Source: Pyrocephalus nanus (taxonomy: Eukaryota; Chordata; Aves; Passeriformes; Tyrannidae). Taken from it: a stretch of 64,000 nucleotides of DNA. Shown here one piece after another: positions 50,118 through 61,157 of this stretch (position 1 is the stretch's first letter; each line of letters begins with the position of its first letter). The notes below the pieces were generated by a model. The model worked only from the letters and a program-made list of their open reading frames with translations, was not told the DNA's origin and ran no database searches. The position numbers and the translations under genes are program-made. The stretch covers positions 64,313,938-64,377,937 of the forward strand of contig CM076259.1 in the NCBI GenBank assembly GCA_038380795.1, read 5' to 3'.

Positions 50118-51300
50118 TTATTTTTGAGGAGTCTTAGGGAAGTCCATGCTTGGAGAGCTTTTCTTGACTTGTTCAGTCTTTGACCGGTCCCCTGCATCAC
50201 GATCCAGCTGTCTGAAACCCAGCTCCTTCACTACAGATCTTCGGCAAAGTTTGTCTTTGGGTGGTGCTGTGAGTGTTTTGTAAATTGTCGTGGGCAATGG
50301 TTATGGGAACTTAAGGACATGGGACCCTGACTGAGTATGGTGAGTAAAAGCTTTTACCATCTGAGTTGGTAATCATCCATGTTCCTTTATCAGGAAAAAA
50401 AATATGTCCATCATGACTGGTGTCCCACATTAACAGAATCTCCCGAACACATGCTCCTCTGTGGCGTGCACAGTCATGAACAATGGTTTTCCCCATCCAT
50501 CACAGTTAGTGTGTCCCCTATGAGTCAGGCCGGGGCTCCCATAGCGGGATGGTTCCCAAGTTTATTCTGACAAGTCACCACAGATATAATGAAAATTCAT
50601 AAAATCATGTTCTGTCTAAAACACTAGAGGGGCGGACTTTCATTCTAAGTACTGCTCTTAAATATGCAAGTTTAAATTCTTCCATAAACTGGTAGATCTG
50701 GAGAATTCTGCTCTTATGTTCTCCTATTGGAAGCTGCTTTAGCCCTGTCTGGACTGTGTCACCTTGTTTAGTGGTAGCAGTCAGGTTGCTGCCTCTTTTA
50801 AGATGATGATAAATTTGGCAAATTTCATCTAGCGTGGCTGGTGCAATCCTTGTAATAGAATGTAATCTAGTCTTCTTTACAATTGGAGAAACAGATGTTT
50901 TCAGGTAATAGCTTTTTTCCTTTGCTGTTGCTGCTACTACTATGTTGTTTTCCTCATCACTGCATGCCCAAAGGTATCTTAAATGCAACTAAATACAGCA
51001 AAATAGCCTCAACAATATTTTGTAGGCTTCAGGAGGGAAAGAGATGTGATTTGTGAGATTCCAGAGGGGTGAGGGAGAAAGAGAAGAGGACATGACCTCT
51101 TTCATGGTACAAGAAGCTTGGGGCTCAGAGAGTACTGTTGATGGGAAGCTCCATGACTTTGACAATACTTCTTGTCTTCCCCTTCTCCACACAGGAAATC
51201 CATTAGTGACTCTTCATCAGAATGGCAGCCAACACTTTCAGTCAAATAAAAGCTAGTCTCCTCTTTCACACTTGGACTAAGACATTAAAGACAGGACTTC
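50118..51300 (-). pseudogene. candidate decayed coding region, identity unknown
   Basis: Four minus-strand segments look coding-like and are nearly contiguous. A 60-codon open segment (51,192 downward) is followed, across one TAG, by 127 codons in the same frame (50,988-50,605). After a cluster of stops the same frame reopens for 61 codons (50,496-50,311), and another frame then gives 60 codons ending in TAA at 50,118 (tail ...SSPSMDFPKTPQK). Upstream of these a third frame is open for about 55 codons. CpG sites are more frequent than in flanking AT-rich DNA, which favours former coding or transposon sequence. The residues are hydrophilic and not low complexity. I cannot name the protein. It could be a retrocopy, an old retroviral remnant, true exons of a minus-strand gene, or chance. 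Confidence 0.3.
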
Positions 51301-52419
51301 ACCTCCCTGAGCCATCAGCTGCCTTATTGCCACTGTGCAAATCAGTACATTTAAATTCAGCCTCAGACTTTGTTAAAGAGAGATAATCTCTTATTTGAGG
51401 AACAATGTCATCTGAGGTTTGCTGGCTTATGGACATGGAGAATACAACAATGAGCTGACAGTATGGCTATCAGCACCGTGCTCTTCAGGTTAGAGGGTGG
51501 AAGATCCCACTGGCACTGCCATAGCAGAAACAAGGTGCCATACACCTGAAGACAGACCTGAAAATAGGCACATTTTCTCATTTCTATTTGCAATGGCTTT
51601 AGAAATAAGATTTCTCATAGGGACTGTGAAGTCCAGAATTGTACCTGCTAGAAAAAAAATACTATAATTCCTTCTTTATCATGTTTTCTTGAGTAATAAC
51701 AGCAGAGCGTAGAATCTCCACAAATATACGTCTTGCAAGGACTATACATTGAAGTGGTCACTGTGATATCACTTCAGTGTCTGAAGTGATCTGTCACTTC
51801 TGATATCAATTAAAGCAAAGTGTTCCGGTAAGTTTATAGTAAGTTCCAAAATATTACAGTCTTACCTTTATTTGAGCTGCAGTGTTGAGCAAATAAGGGA
51901 AAAAGTAGCAATTTTTATTCAGTATTTCTTGATTTGCTTTTCTTTGTGATTAATCTTCAATATGTAATACAGAACTGTGTAATTCCTAAATAACTTTTAC
52001 AATCAAATATTGTTTAACTGTTGCATTCTTCACAATTACTGTGAGAGGAAACTTATGTCTTTTGCTGACCTGTTCCTTGAGAAAAGACTTTTGAATTAGC
52101 TGAGACCTTTTATTATTCCCACTTTCATGTAGCTGATTTTGCAACTTGCTTCATCATGCAGCCTCATGTCTCCTTCAGGCAATGAAAACCAAAGTACAAC
52201 TGAGGTAACAAACCAAATTCACAAACAAAAGTAATCGTCACACTCAGGCTGTCAGCAAATACTATGTGAAAATGTTATCCTCAGCTCAAGCTGCTTGCCA
52301 ATTTGTGTGTATGAAAACTTATTAGTAATTTAATATTGGGCAAGTGGCACCTGAACACTCCTCTCCTGGGGAGGAGAAGTTGCTCGTGGAGCAGCAGGGT
52401 GTGCAGGAATACTGGTGAG
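51301..52419. other. anonymous AT-rich DNA with an inverted repeat
   Basis: No gene is recognised. A short perfect hairpin is at 51,768-51,790. The stretch just before the CR1 at 52,420 may include more of that element in degraded form. Confidence 0.45.
51768..51790. repeat. perfect 10-bp inverted repeat with 3-base loop
   Basis: ATCACTTCAG (51,768-51,777), loop TGT, then CTGAAGTGAT (51,781-51,790). Partial echoes of the same words flank it (GAAGTG at 51,751 and CACTTCTGATATCA at 51,795-51,808), which suggests repeated local duplication and inversion. Confidence 0.8.
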
Positions 52420-52556
52420 GAGTGTTTAGAAGCATTTGGAAAATGCCCTTAGTAACATGCTCTAACTTTTGTTCAGCCCTGGAGTAGTCAGATAGTTGGA
52501 CTAGATGATTGTTGCAGGTGCCTTCCAATTGAAACATTCTATTCTATTCTAGTCTA
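52420..52556 (+). mobile_element. CR1 LINE 3' end with ATTCT-type tail
   Basis: Forward CR1 3' end: CTAACTTTTGTTCAGCCCTGGAGTAGTCAGATAGTTGGACTAGATGATTGTTGCAGGTGCCTTCCAATTGAAAC, followed by ATTCTATTCTATTCT. Left limit is approximate. Its terminal repeat has expanded into the adjoining microsatellite. Confidence 0.85.
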
Positions 52557-52656
52557 GTCTAGTCTAGTCTATCCTAGTCTATCCTAGTCTATAGTCTATA
52601 GTCTATTCTATATTCTATTCTATTCCATGCTGTGCTGTGCTATGCAGTGCTGTTCT
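52536..52656. repeat. ATTCT/AGTCT microsatellite grown from a CR1 tail
   Basis: About 120 bases of TATTC, TAGTC, TATCC and TATAG pentamer variants, passing into GCTGTGCTGTGC. It starts exactly at the CR1 3' terminus, whose native tail is a short repeat. This is the expected pattern for slippage expansion of a LINE tail. Confidence 0.9.
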
Positions 52657-52877
52657 AAAGACCTATACCAGTCAGGCTGGTTGCAACTCTTTGGCCGAAA
52701 GGAAGTATGGAGAAAATAAAAAGAATATATAAATTCTATGGCTGTCTTACCTCAGTAGAAGGTTGAATACAGTTGAAGCATATTGTTTTACCCACCTCTG
52801 TAGACAAGAAACAAAACACCAAGAAATATCAAGGCCTCAAATGTATTACAGAGGTCAAGATACCCAGGGAGGACAAG

Positions 52878-53250
52878 TCACAGAATCAAAGAATACGCTG
52901 AGTTGGAAGGGACCCACAAGGATCATCGAGTCCAGCCTTTAGCCCTGCACAGGACCATCCCCAAGAGTAACACCAAGGGCCCACCAAACACTTCTTTAAC
53001 TCTGAAAGGGTTGATGCTGTGACCACTTCTCTGGGGAGCCTGTTCCAGTACCCAAACACTCTCTGGGCGAAGTACCCTTTTCTAATTTATATCCTAAAGA
53101 TGCCCTGACAGAACTTCAGGCCATTCCCTCAGGTCCTGTCACTGGTCACCACAGAGAAGAGATCAGTGCCTGGCCCTCCACTTCCCCTCACAAGGAAATC
53201 ATAGACTCCCCTCAGTCTCCTCCAGGCTGAACAGACCATGCGGTTCCTCT
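52878..53250 (-). mobile_element. CR1 LINE 3' fragment (CR1-X-like)
   Basis: The plus strand carries the reversed CR1 end: CACAGAATCAAAGAATACGCTGAGTTGGAAGGGACCCACAAGGATCATCGAGTCCA, CCCTGCACAGGACCATCCCCAAGAGT, CTGGGGAGCCTGTTCCAGTACCC, TCCTGTCACTGGTCACCACAGAGAAGAGATCAGTGCCTG and CCCCTCAGTCTCCTCCAGGCTGAACAGACCA. The CR1 tail of the SINE at 23,307 uses the same ending type. Beyond 53,250 the sequence no longer follows CR1. Confidence 0.95.
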
Positions 53251-54571
53251 GCATAGATCTGCTGGGCAGGCAGAAATGCAGTGTGACACTAGCTCTCTCT
53301 GGCCAAAGGTGGGCAACCTGGTCCTCAGCTCTGTCCTTGCCTCTGTGCCTGGAGCCTAGCACTCAGGAGAAGGCTGAAAATGGCTTCACTCAAACTTCTC
53401 AACATGTGTTGAGTGGACAGTTCAACAGCAGCTAAAATCTCTCTAAGCACGAAGGCATCCTCCCCTCTGGCCTCAACGAGTCAGAGGGTCTCGCTGCCCA
53501 TAACAGGGTGGAACATCACCTGTGAAAGCGTTTTGCAATTTGCAACACAAGGTGGTTGGCAGATGTTCACAAGCAGCAAGGATGGTGGCAGACCTGCATC
53601 ATTAAGGCACAGTAGGAATCAGTAAACTCCTAAATAAGGCCTGAACCAACATTTTTTGTGCTATGGAGATCCTTTAGTGATGCTCCTGCAGTGCCTTTTG
53701 CAGTGTATCCTGGGTTCTTGCTAATTCTGTCTTCAGTATGAGAGTGTTTATGTGAACGAAACAGCTACTGAGGAAATGAATCAGTATTGGATGGTTCACC
53801 TCTTGGTTCATTTCAGGCAGTTAAACATGGGCACATGGGACTTTTTTTTAAAAGTTCCTGGTTCCATTAAGGTGTAATTAACTTTGCCTGAGGGTGCTTT
53901 ATGCAGATCACCTGAATCTTTAATAGCTGCTATTTGCATACTTTATATAAAGAACCCTGAATCTCTATGTGGCATTTCTCTGACTTCATCAAACAAATAT
54001 GAAGTTCTTCCTTACAAGAACTAGTGGGAAAATATATGAGGGATAGAAATTTTTTTTAATATAATTTGTCATCTATTGGACTTAAATACTATGTGAGTGC
54101 TTTTAATGAAATCACATGAAATGTTACATATGCTGTATTTGTAACCTTCCATTTTGATCCAAAGGTCTGTTTAGTGTCTCTATTTTAGTCTTTTACAACA
54201 TAATTATAATTGATTTTTGTCTTTAAATATGTAATCATAATAGAAAAGCCTTCATTTTTCATAGCATATATAAAAATGTAAGTATTCAAATATAAATATA
54301 ATAAATATTCCAATAGGAGTGCAGATTTTTTATATGGTAGGAGCACCTTCAGTAGTAGACACAGAACAGTTTGTTCTGTGTCCACAGATTTGGTATTGCA
54401 TACTTAAAAACCAAAGAGTTAAAAAAATTTACATCACTGCATCTAAATTCTGAAATAGAAAGAAATTAACATAATCTATTCTGCTAATGAGATTCACGAA
54501 TTGTCATTCAGTGTAAGCCAAAGTCAGTAAAACTAAGAGACAGTAAAAATAATACAAATTAAAATTGCATT
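53251..54571. other. anonymous DNA, GC-moderate then AT-rich
   Basis: Section 53,251-53,620 has higher GC and an open 70-codon plus frame, and could be an unrecognised repeat next to the CR1. From 53,640 on the sequence is AT-rich with no recognised feature. Confidence 0.45.
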
Positions 54572-54609
54572 TAGCAGAATTATTAGCAGAATTATTTAGC
54601 AGAATAATT
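54572..54609. repeat. three-copy 12-13-bp tandem repeat
   Basis: TAGCAGAATTAT, TAGCAGAATTATT and TAGCAGAATAATT are adjacent. A small minisatellite-like array. Confidence 0.85.
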
Positions 54610-54792
54610 GATACCAGAATTTTATTTTGGATGAAAGCTGCAGGGGGAGATTATTATTTCAGAACATTGAAATAATCAATTTAGATATATTTGGAACAAC
54701 ATTTAAAAAATGATTGATTTTTATTTTTTCTTTAATTTTTAAAATTATTTAAATGCACTAATAATGTCAAAATTGTAATTTTTTTTTTTTAC

Positions 54793-55022
54793 TTTTGAGT
54801 TATCAACGTAGTCTCTTGTCACACTTCCATCTCTCAGCATTTTATCGTCTTGAGTAATACTGAAAGTCCCCTTTGGAACAAAGCTAAATTTTGAAGCTTT
54901 GAAATCTGCTGTAAAATGGCATCTTGATCCTCTGCGAAGTCTCGGTCTGTCATTTATTAATGAACCCAAACTAAAAGACTTTGTCAATATTTCAGCATAC
55001 AAATTTCCTCCTATTTTTTTGG
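54793..55022 (-). CDS. candidate internal exon of an unidentified minus-strand gene
   Basis: On the minus strand a 230-base segment lies between an acceptor-like TGTGCAG| (AG at 55,024-55,023) and a donor-like AAA|GTAAAA (GT at 54,792-54,791). After two leading bases it holds 76 open codons and ends in phase 0. The peptide is hydrophilic and of mixed composition (KKIGGNLYAEILTKSF... to ...DGSVTRDYVDNSK). The segment has more CpG than the AT-rich DNA around it, as exons often do. Weak points are a poor pyrimidine tract at the acceptor, a mediocre donor, and a frame length not far above chance here. No family is recognised. Confidence 0.3.
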
Positions 55023-55738
55023 CTGCACATTTTGTAGTACTCTTTATCTAGTAAGAGTTGATTTGCACATTCATTAGCTGTTTGGACTGTTCATATGCTG
55101 ACAAATTTTTAATGTAATTTGAGTTATGAATTATTGACATAAAACATGTTAAGAATGGAAGTCTGCAAAGAAGAGCAGACCCAAATAATGCACTCAGACT
55201 AACCAGCTATTACAATATTGTGCATTTCAGACTGGCTTTCTGGGGAGCTGGGGTGAAGCTGCCACCTCTGGCACAGTCTTTCCGTGTTGCTAAATTTTCC
55301 TGCAGAATTCCTTTGTGATAAGTAATAGAAAAGATGAACAGAGAAATGAGGGACAAACTGAATTCAGATTGCTCTAAATTTGCATGTTTCTAAGAGCCCA
55401 GGGCTCTCTGCCTCCAAGTTGAAGGTTTTCTGTACAAAGAGAGGAGAGGAGGAGAGAAAGTAAGTACATAGGCAGCGGTCTGTTCACATTAGCTTTATTT
55501 TCCTAAACATTTCCTTGGGTTGTTTCTGTGCTGGGGAAGATAGCAGAGATTATTAGCTAGTACAATTTAACTGTTATACCTTCTCTGTTCTCTGAGAGAG
55601 GTTAAATTAAATGGTTCCTGAAGCTCTGTCTCCAGCAATATTCCCTGCTTGGAGCTACACCAATGTGGAACAAATAGCTACACTGGGAAATGTAAGAACA
55701 AATTATCTAATGAAAATTTAACTTTGAAATGATATGAA
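55023..55738. other. anonymous DNA
   Basis: Nothing recognised. Confidence 0.5.
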
Positions 55739-56150
55739 GAATCATGGAATATTCTGACCCCCAAGGATCATCAAAGTGTAACTCCTGGCCTTGCACAGAA
55801 CAGCCCCAAGAATCACACCATGTGCCTGAGGAACATTGTCCAAACACTTCCTGAACTCTGTCAGGCTTGGAGTGTGGCCAGTTCTGTAGGAAGCCTGTTC
55901 CAGTGCCCAAGTACCCTCCGGGTGAAGAGACTTCCTAGTATCTAACCTAAACTTCACCTGGCATAACCCCATGCTGTTCCCTTGGGTCCAGAGGGAAGAG
56001 ATTGGTGCCTGCCCCTCTGCTTCCCCTTGTGAGGAATTTGTAGACTGCAGTGAGGTCTCCCCTCAGTCTCCTTTTCTCCAAGCTGAACAAAGTGACCTTA
56101 GCAGCCCCTCATATGGCTTCCCCTCAAGGCCCTTTACCATCTTCTTAGCC
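55739..56150 (-). mobile_element. CR1 LINE 3' fragment (CR1-X-like)
   Basis: Reversed CR1 3' end on the plus strand: GAATCATGGAATATTCTGACC, CAAGGATCATCAAAGTGTAACTCCTGGCC, CACACCATGTGCCTGAGGAACATTGTCCAAACACTTCCTGAACTCTGTCAGGCTTGG, AGCCTGTTCCAGTGCCC, CTCCCCTCAGTCTCC and CCTCATATGGCTTCCCCTCAAGGCCCTTTACCATCTTCTTAGCC. It is 5'-truncated and belongs to the same subfamily type as 52,878-53,250. A GAGTTGG block near the tail is deleted. Confidence 0.95.
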
Positions 56151-59100
56151 CAAGGAGGAAAAGGAGGGATAAAAATAACAAGAAAGAAGTTTATTTTTAT
56201 TGGCAGATTTGACAACGTGTTGTCTCAGTTATGGTCTCCACAAGCTGGAATTGTGTTGATAACCAGCCTTTATTTCCGCTATTTCTGAGTCAAGCTCAGC
56301 TGGTTCCTGCACCACACCATAAGGAGCTACGTATTCACATCACAAGCTGGAGCTCAGGTTTAATTCAATGACAACAGATAAACCCAGCAGCAAACATAGC
56401 TCTGAGCAAAATACAGGGGAGAGAGGAAGATGTGCGTCTATACTCTGTTCATGTGCAATATACATACACTACACAGACACTGGTACAATCACTGTGAAAG
56501 AGCTGTACAGCCGTGTGCTGGCATTCATACCACCCAACACAGGGGCAGTAGGTGCTTTCTGACCATTATGAAGGACTGAATCCACCTAAACCTACCAGCA
56601 CAGCTTCTGATCATGTCCAAAGAACAGGAGTAGGTTATGTTTTCATGTGTATCAGCACAGCACACACTGTTTTCATCCAGAAAGGCTACAGGGAGTGTAA
56701 TTTATTTTAGATTATAATTGCTGGGTTTCTCTTCTTTCATACGAAGGAAATAAGCAGAGATTATTAGTCCAACTTTAATTAGATACTTCTACACCCTCTG
56801 GCTTTCAAGTTATTGTTTTTCCAATAACTTTCCCAACCTCTCTTGCTCTTCTATTGAAGTAGAGGTAGTATGTAAGAACTACAGCAGTCCTTTAACAAAA
56901 TAAATGCTCATGTAAACTACTTTTACCTGCTACTAGTAGTTCATACTCTTAGTTGTGTGTGGGAAAAAAATGAAATTTGTATGTTTTGTATAGAATTGAA
57001 ATTATATAAATTGAACATCATATAAGTAGAAAATAATTTCTGTCTCAAAAAGTTCTTGGCATAAGCTATTTTTGCAAATAGAAGTATTTTCATGCTCATG
57101 GCAGTAGAAGGTGATGCAATAATTCACCTGATTACCAGTAAAGCCACTGATCTCAAACTGAATTTGATCAAACCAGAAGAATAAATACACCTCAAAAGGC
57201 CATGTTAAAAAATGTTTGTTTTGAGAAAATTTGTGAGTGGTTTAACCTCTTCTACATTTGCTTAACACACAGGCTTAAATAGAAAAAACTCAAACCAACC
57301 AAACCAACAAACAAAAATATGGACTCTTATTTTCTCTAGAAAGAAATACTGTAAAAGATGGTTCTGGAAATTACTAAAATAATCTTACCTATATGTATTA
57401 CTTATTTTGGAAAATTCTGATAGGACTTAAGAAAATAAGGATTTTTTTTTTTTCCCCAGATCTGACCTGAGAAAAAATCAAGCTGAAAAGAAAGGTGCTC
57501 AGTTTAATTCAGCTGTGTTCCCCTTTCAGGGCACTTCTTGAATCAATGTCTTTCACACCTTATTTAAAAGATACTTAGTAAAAAAAAAAAAACAAAAAAA
57601 AATTGGTTGATGTTATAAGAAAAAAGTTTATGATCATGAATTCAAGACAACAGTTCAACTATTTTATTTTAAAAGTAGTAATTGCAACAAAAACCCACAA
57701 TTGGAACTGTATGTAATTGTATCATGTTTGGTGTTCTGTGTTAATGTATTTTGACTACTTGCAAAGCAATTTATCACTCAGTAATCAGTTTAGTAATCAT
57801 TTCAGCTTTGTGTCCTATTACATTTAGTAATTAAGTAACAGTCACTGTATTTGGTTTAAGGGCTTAATTTTAGCACTGCACTCAGTAATGTTCATTTGGA
57901 GACGACACACTGTATTCACTCAGTGAGTAAATGTCACTGATTCATTAAAAAAAACCCACAAAAATCTCAAAGCAGTTTCTTAAATACAATCTTTAATAAA
58001 GATGAGAAGTTAGGAATTTTGACATGATCCAGAGAAAGGGAAGAAAATATTTAATTCATTAGAAGCCTTCATTCATTCCAGAGACTTCTTGCTTAACTTT
58101 GGAGAGATGTCTTTTCAAATGTTTTCCTCTCATACTTATGTCATTTAGCTGGATGAGAAAGGCCATACTCACCAAAAAACACAGTATACTTGTAAAAATG
58201 CTATGGCAACGGGCAAGTGCTTTTGTTGGCATAGATTATGTCATCGGGAAAGTACTGGAATTATTTTGCATGAAGAGTCCCCTGAAACATGAGACTTATC
58301 CCACATCCCAGACTTCATGAAGCATATTTGTATCTAGGGTACAGTCTTCTGCAGAAGGAAATTGGTGGTGGCTCTGGTGCTTTCCTCTTAAACCATTGTC
58401 TTCTTCCTTCCTGATAGTGAAGGTTTTCTTTCTCCACACTTTCTCCAGTTTGCAGTGGATTGCACCCTTTTTCTGCCAGCTTTCTGCAGCTGGTTTTCTT
58501 GGGCGCTGGCATGTGAACTTCCCAAGCCATTTTACCGGATCACATGATTCCCCCCCTCACTGCAGGTCCCCTTGCAGACCTGAATTAGATACAGCTTTCC
58601 ACATAGGCACATTTTGTTTCTCTTAGTTTGTACCATCCTGATCATTGATCAGTGATCTCAGTCTGTTACTGAATATATTGTAATTTAAAATAGCTATTCA
58701 GTAGAATTTCATTATAAAATCAATGGTGTTTTTGCCTCCCGATTTAATAGAGGTAATGCTTCTCTCAACTAACTGGCTGTCTGAAGGGTAGCTGTGGAAG
58801 AGCTTGCTGTGCTTAGAACCAAACAGGAAATACGCAGTAGATTAAGTAATAAGCAACTATTTTCACAGCTTATTGTCAGGGTGCACATGTCATCTGGTTG
58901 ACCATGATCTTTTTTTGGAACTACAAGAAAGAAACTGTGATACGTTAGAAGTGTTGAGGTTCTGTTACATGGCAGCTATGCTTTGTGTACATGCTGAAAG
59001 GTTAGTTGTTTCCAAACATTTATTTTTGTGGTTTCCTATGTGGTCTTACTGTCTCTTTAAGGCTGTTGTGTGGGAATGAAATGTTTAGTACTGAAGGATC

Positions 59101-61028
59101 AGATCCAAAAATAGAAAAGAAATAGTTCTGAACATAAGCAATGATCTGAAGTACAAAGCCTAATGATAAATATAATTGTTAAAAATAGGAAATGGTGGTA
59201 GAAATGCTACTGAAATATTTGTTTCTAGCAACAACTTACTTGTTCTGTCTCCAGTAAGATAAGTGTCCTGGAGAAACTCTATGAAAGAATGTGAAATTGA
59301 AGGTAGTAAATTAAAGTTTACCACCATCATGTTTTAAAAGCTGTAGTGCACACTCCATTGCAGCAGGAAGTCTGGAGAATCCTGCTTTCTGGCTGCTCTT
59401 AGGGCCAAATTATTTGCAAAATTAAAACCAAAATTTGCAGAACCTGACATCTCTTGGAATTTTCTTTTTCAAAGCTTTACAAGCTGAAAACCCTATTAAT
59501 AAATGTGTGGGGTTTAAAATCCAATTAATTATTTACAACTCCTGTCGTGCCTTGAAGGTGGCTCTTCCCAAATAATGTGTAAGAATGCTTGTGATGATGT
59601 TTCATCCCATGTGCCCTCTTTCTGGAGGGGTGGTATGTGGGGTGGACACTGATGTTTCAGTTTATCAGGCAAAGGGTCATGGAATGTTTTGAGTCTTGAT
59701 TTAGGCCCAAGAACAAACCCTGCGGCTGCTTGGGAAGTATATTCTAAGCTGAGAAGGAAAACATTCCATAGTCCTTAACCAGCTGAAAACATCAACATCT
59801 GACCTTCACACGGTGGCATGAATGAAAGATTTAAAATCTGAGAATTATACCATTTTAGATCTGAGTTCTCTGGGGTGCCTGGCATTGTCATATGGTGTTG
59901 CTGTAATTTTAAGTTACATGGTGTACCAGGGACGTTATGTTCACCTTACAAGAAAGGGAAAAATATGTTTTCCAGAAGGTCTTAATTCCTTTTGTATAGC
60001 AAGTATGTAGATGGCTACTGGATTTTCAGTCTAAGTTGTTAATATAAATTCATTATATAATAAATGAAAATAAAAAGAAAGTTTCCTTAGAGATCCTGTA
60101 TTACAGTCTCACAAAAATGTCAAGCTTCAGAGTAACTATTTGGAAAGATTAATTAAACTGAGACCTATTTTAATTAAGGTTTAAGTTACAAATATTTGAT
60201 CAATTGTTAAAACTAGGCATATCACACTTTTTGTTTTACAAATATAACTGTTGAAGTTTTTATAAAGGTTAATATTAATTCCACTATGCAAAACAACTCT
60301 AGATCTATAAATATGTATACTACAGATCTAAATTACTATCTATCCAAACACAGTTTAATACATGATTAAACCTTCTCCTGCTGCCTTTCATAACTCATGT
60401 GTCCCACATGGAAAGAATTTGTAGGCTAAATCCATTTTCTGGATGACATACTAAAAGTCTTTCTACTTCATTTAGGCATGCCTAAATCTAAACAAATCAG
60501 CATCAGCCTCTCTTGTAGCCCACAAGGTCTCCAGGAGGAATTAATCTAATCCTAAAGGAAGTACCTAAGATATGTATGAGGAATCTGTAGCAGCCTGTTT
60601 AACTACACTGACTGTAAAAAAGGACTCTCCTTAGTTATCAACTAAATTTAAGGCTACTGTAGACAACTAAACTTAGAAAACTAAACAGGTGGGAGGAATT
60701 CCTCCACAACAGTTTACATGCCTGTTAGAAATGATGATCTCACTGTCGTGGGAAAAGATGAAACTGGCTGTTTGTCTTGGTGAGAGTGAAGACATAGTAT
60801 CAGGATATGGGGAAGCTTTCCCAGTTGTGTGTTTGGTATCTTGTGAAGCTACTGGAGACAGGCATTAATCACTCCAGTATGTTCCTCATGCAGTTCATTT
60901 TAAAACTAATTGATATTCATTGCATTGTCATCTTATCATGATTAGATTATTTTCTTTGCCTGTGTCCTCTTACTCGGGTTGAAATAGTTTGTTATGCTCT
61001 TAAACTGGGCAACCCTGGGTACACTCAC
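56151..61028. other. anonymous AT-rich DNA
   Basis: No gene is firmly recognised. Simple tracts include AACCAACCAAACCAACAAAC at about 57,294-57,314 and poly(A) at about 57,580-57,602. The patch 58,315-58,620 is richer in GC and open in several frames on both strands, with a plus-strand acceptor-like CTTTCTCCACACTTTCTCCAG near 58,450, but it is ambiguous. The word CTGATCATTGATCAG at 58,638-58,652 is a small palindrome. Confidence 0.45.
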
Positions 61029-61157
61029 AGTGTGAATTAATGGCCAAGGAGCACAAAAATTACAGGAAAAAGTTTCAGTTCTTTTTTCCACGTATGTTTC
61101 TGGCATATTCCCATGATACAGGGCATTTGTAGTTCTGTTTCCTTTTTCATACATCTT
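61029..61157 (-). CDS. weak candidate exon, 43 codons, minus strand
   Basis: A minus-strand segment of 129 bases (43 whole codons, phase 0 at both ends) lies between an acceptor-like AACAG| and a good donor ACT|GTGAGT (GT at 61,028-61,027). The peptide begins KMYEKGNRTTNALYHG and has mixed composition. The upstream pyrimidine tract is poor, and the open frame continues past the donor to 60,942, so the edges are not forced by stops. No family is recognised. It could be chance. Confidence 0.18.
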
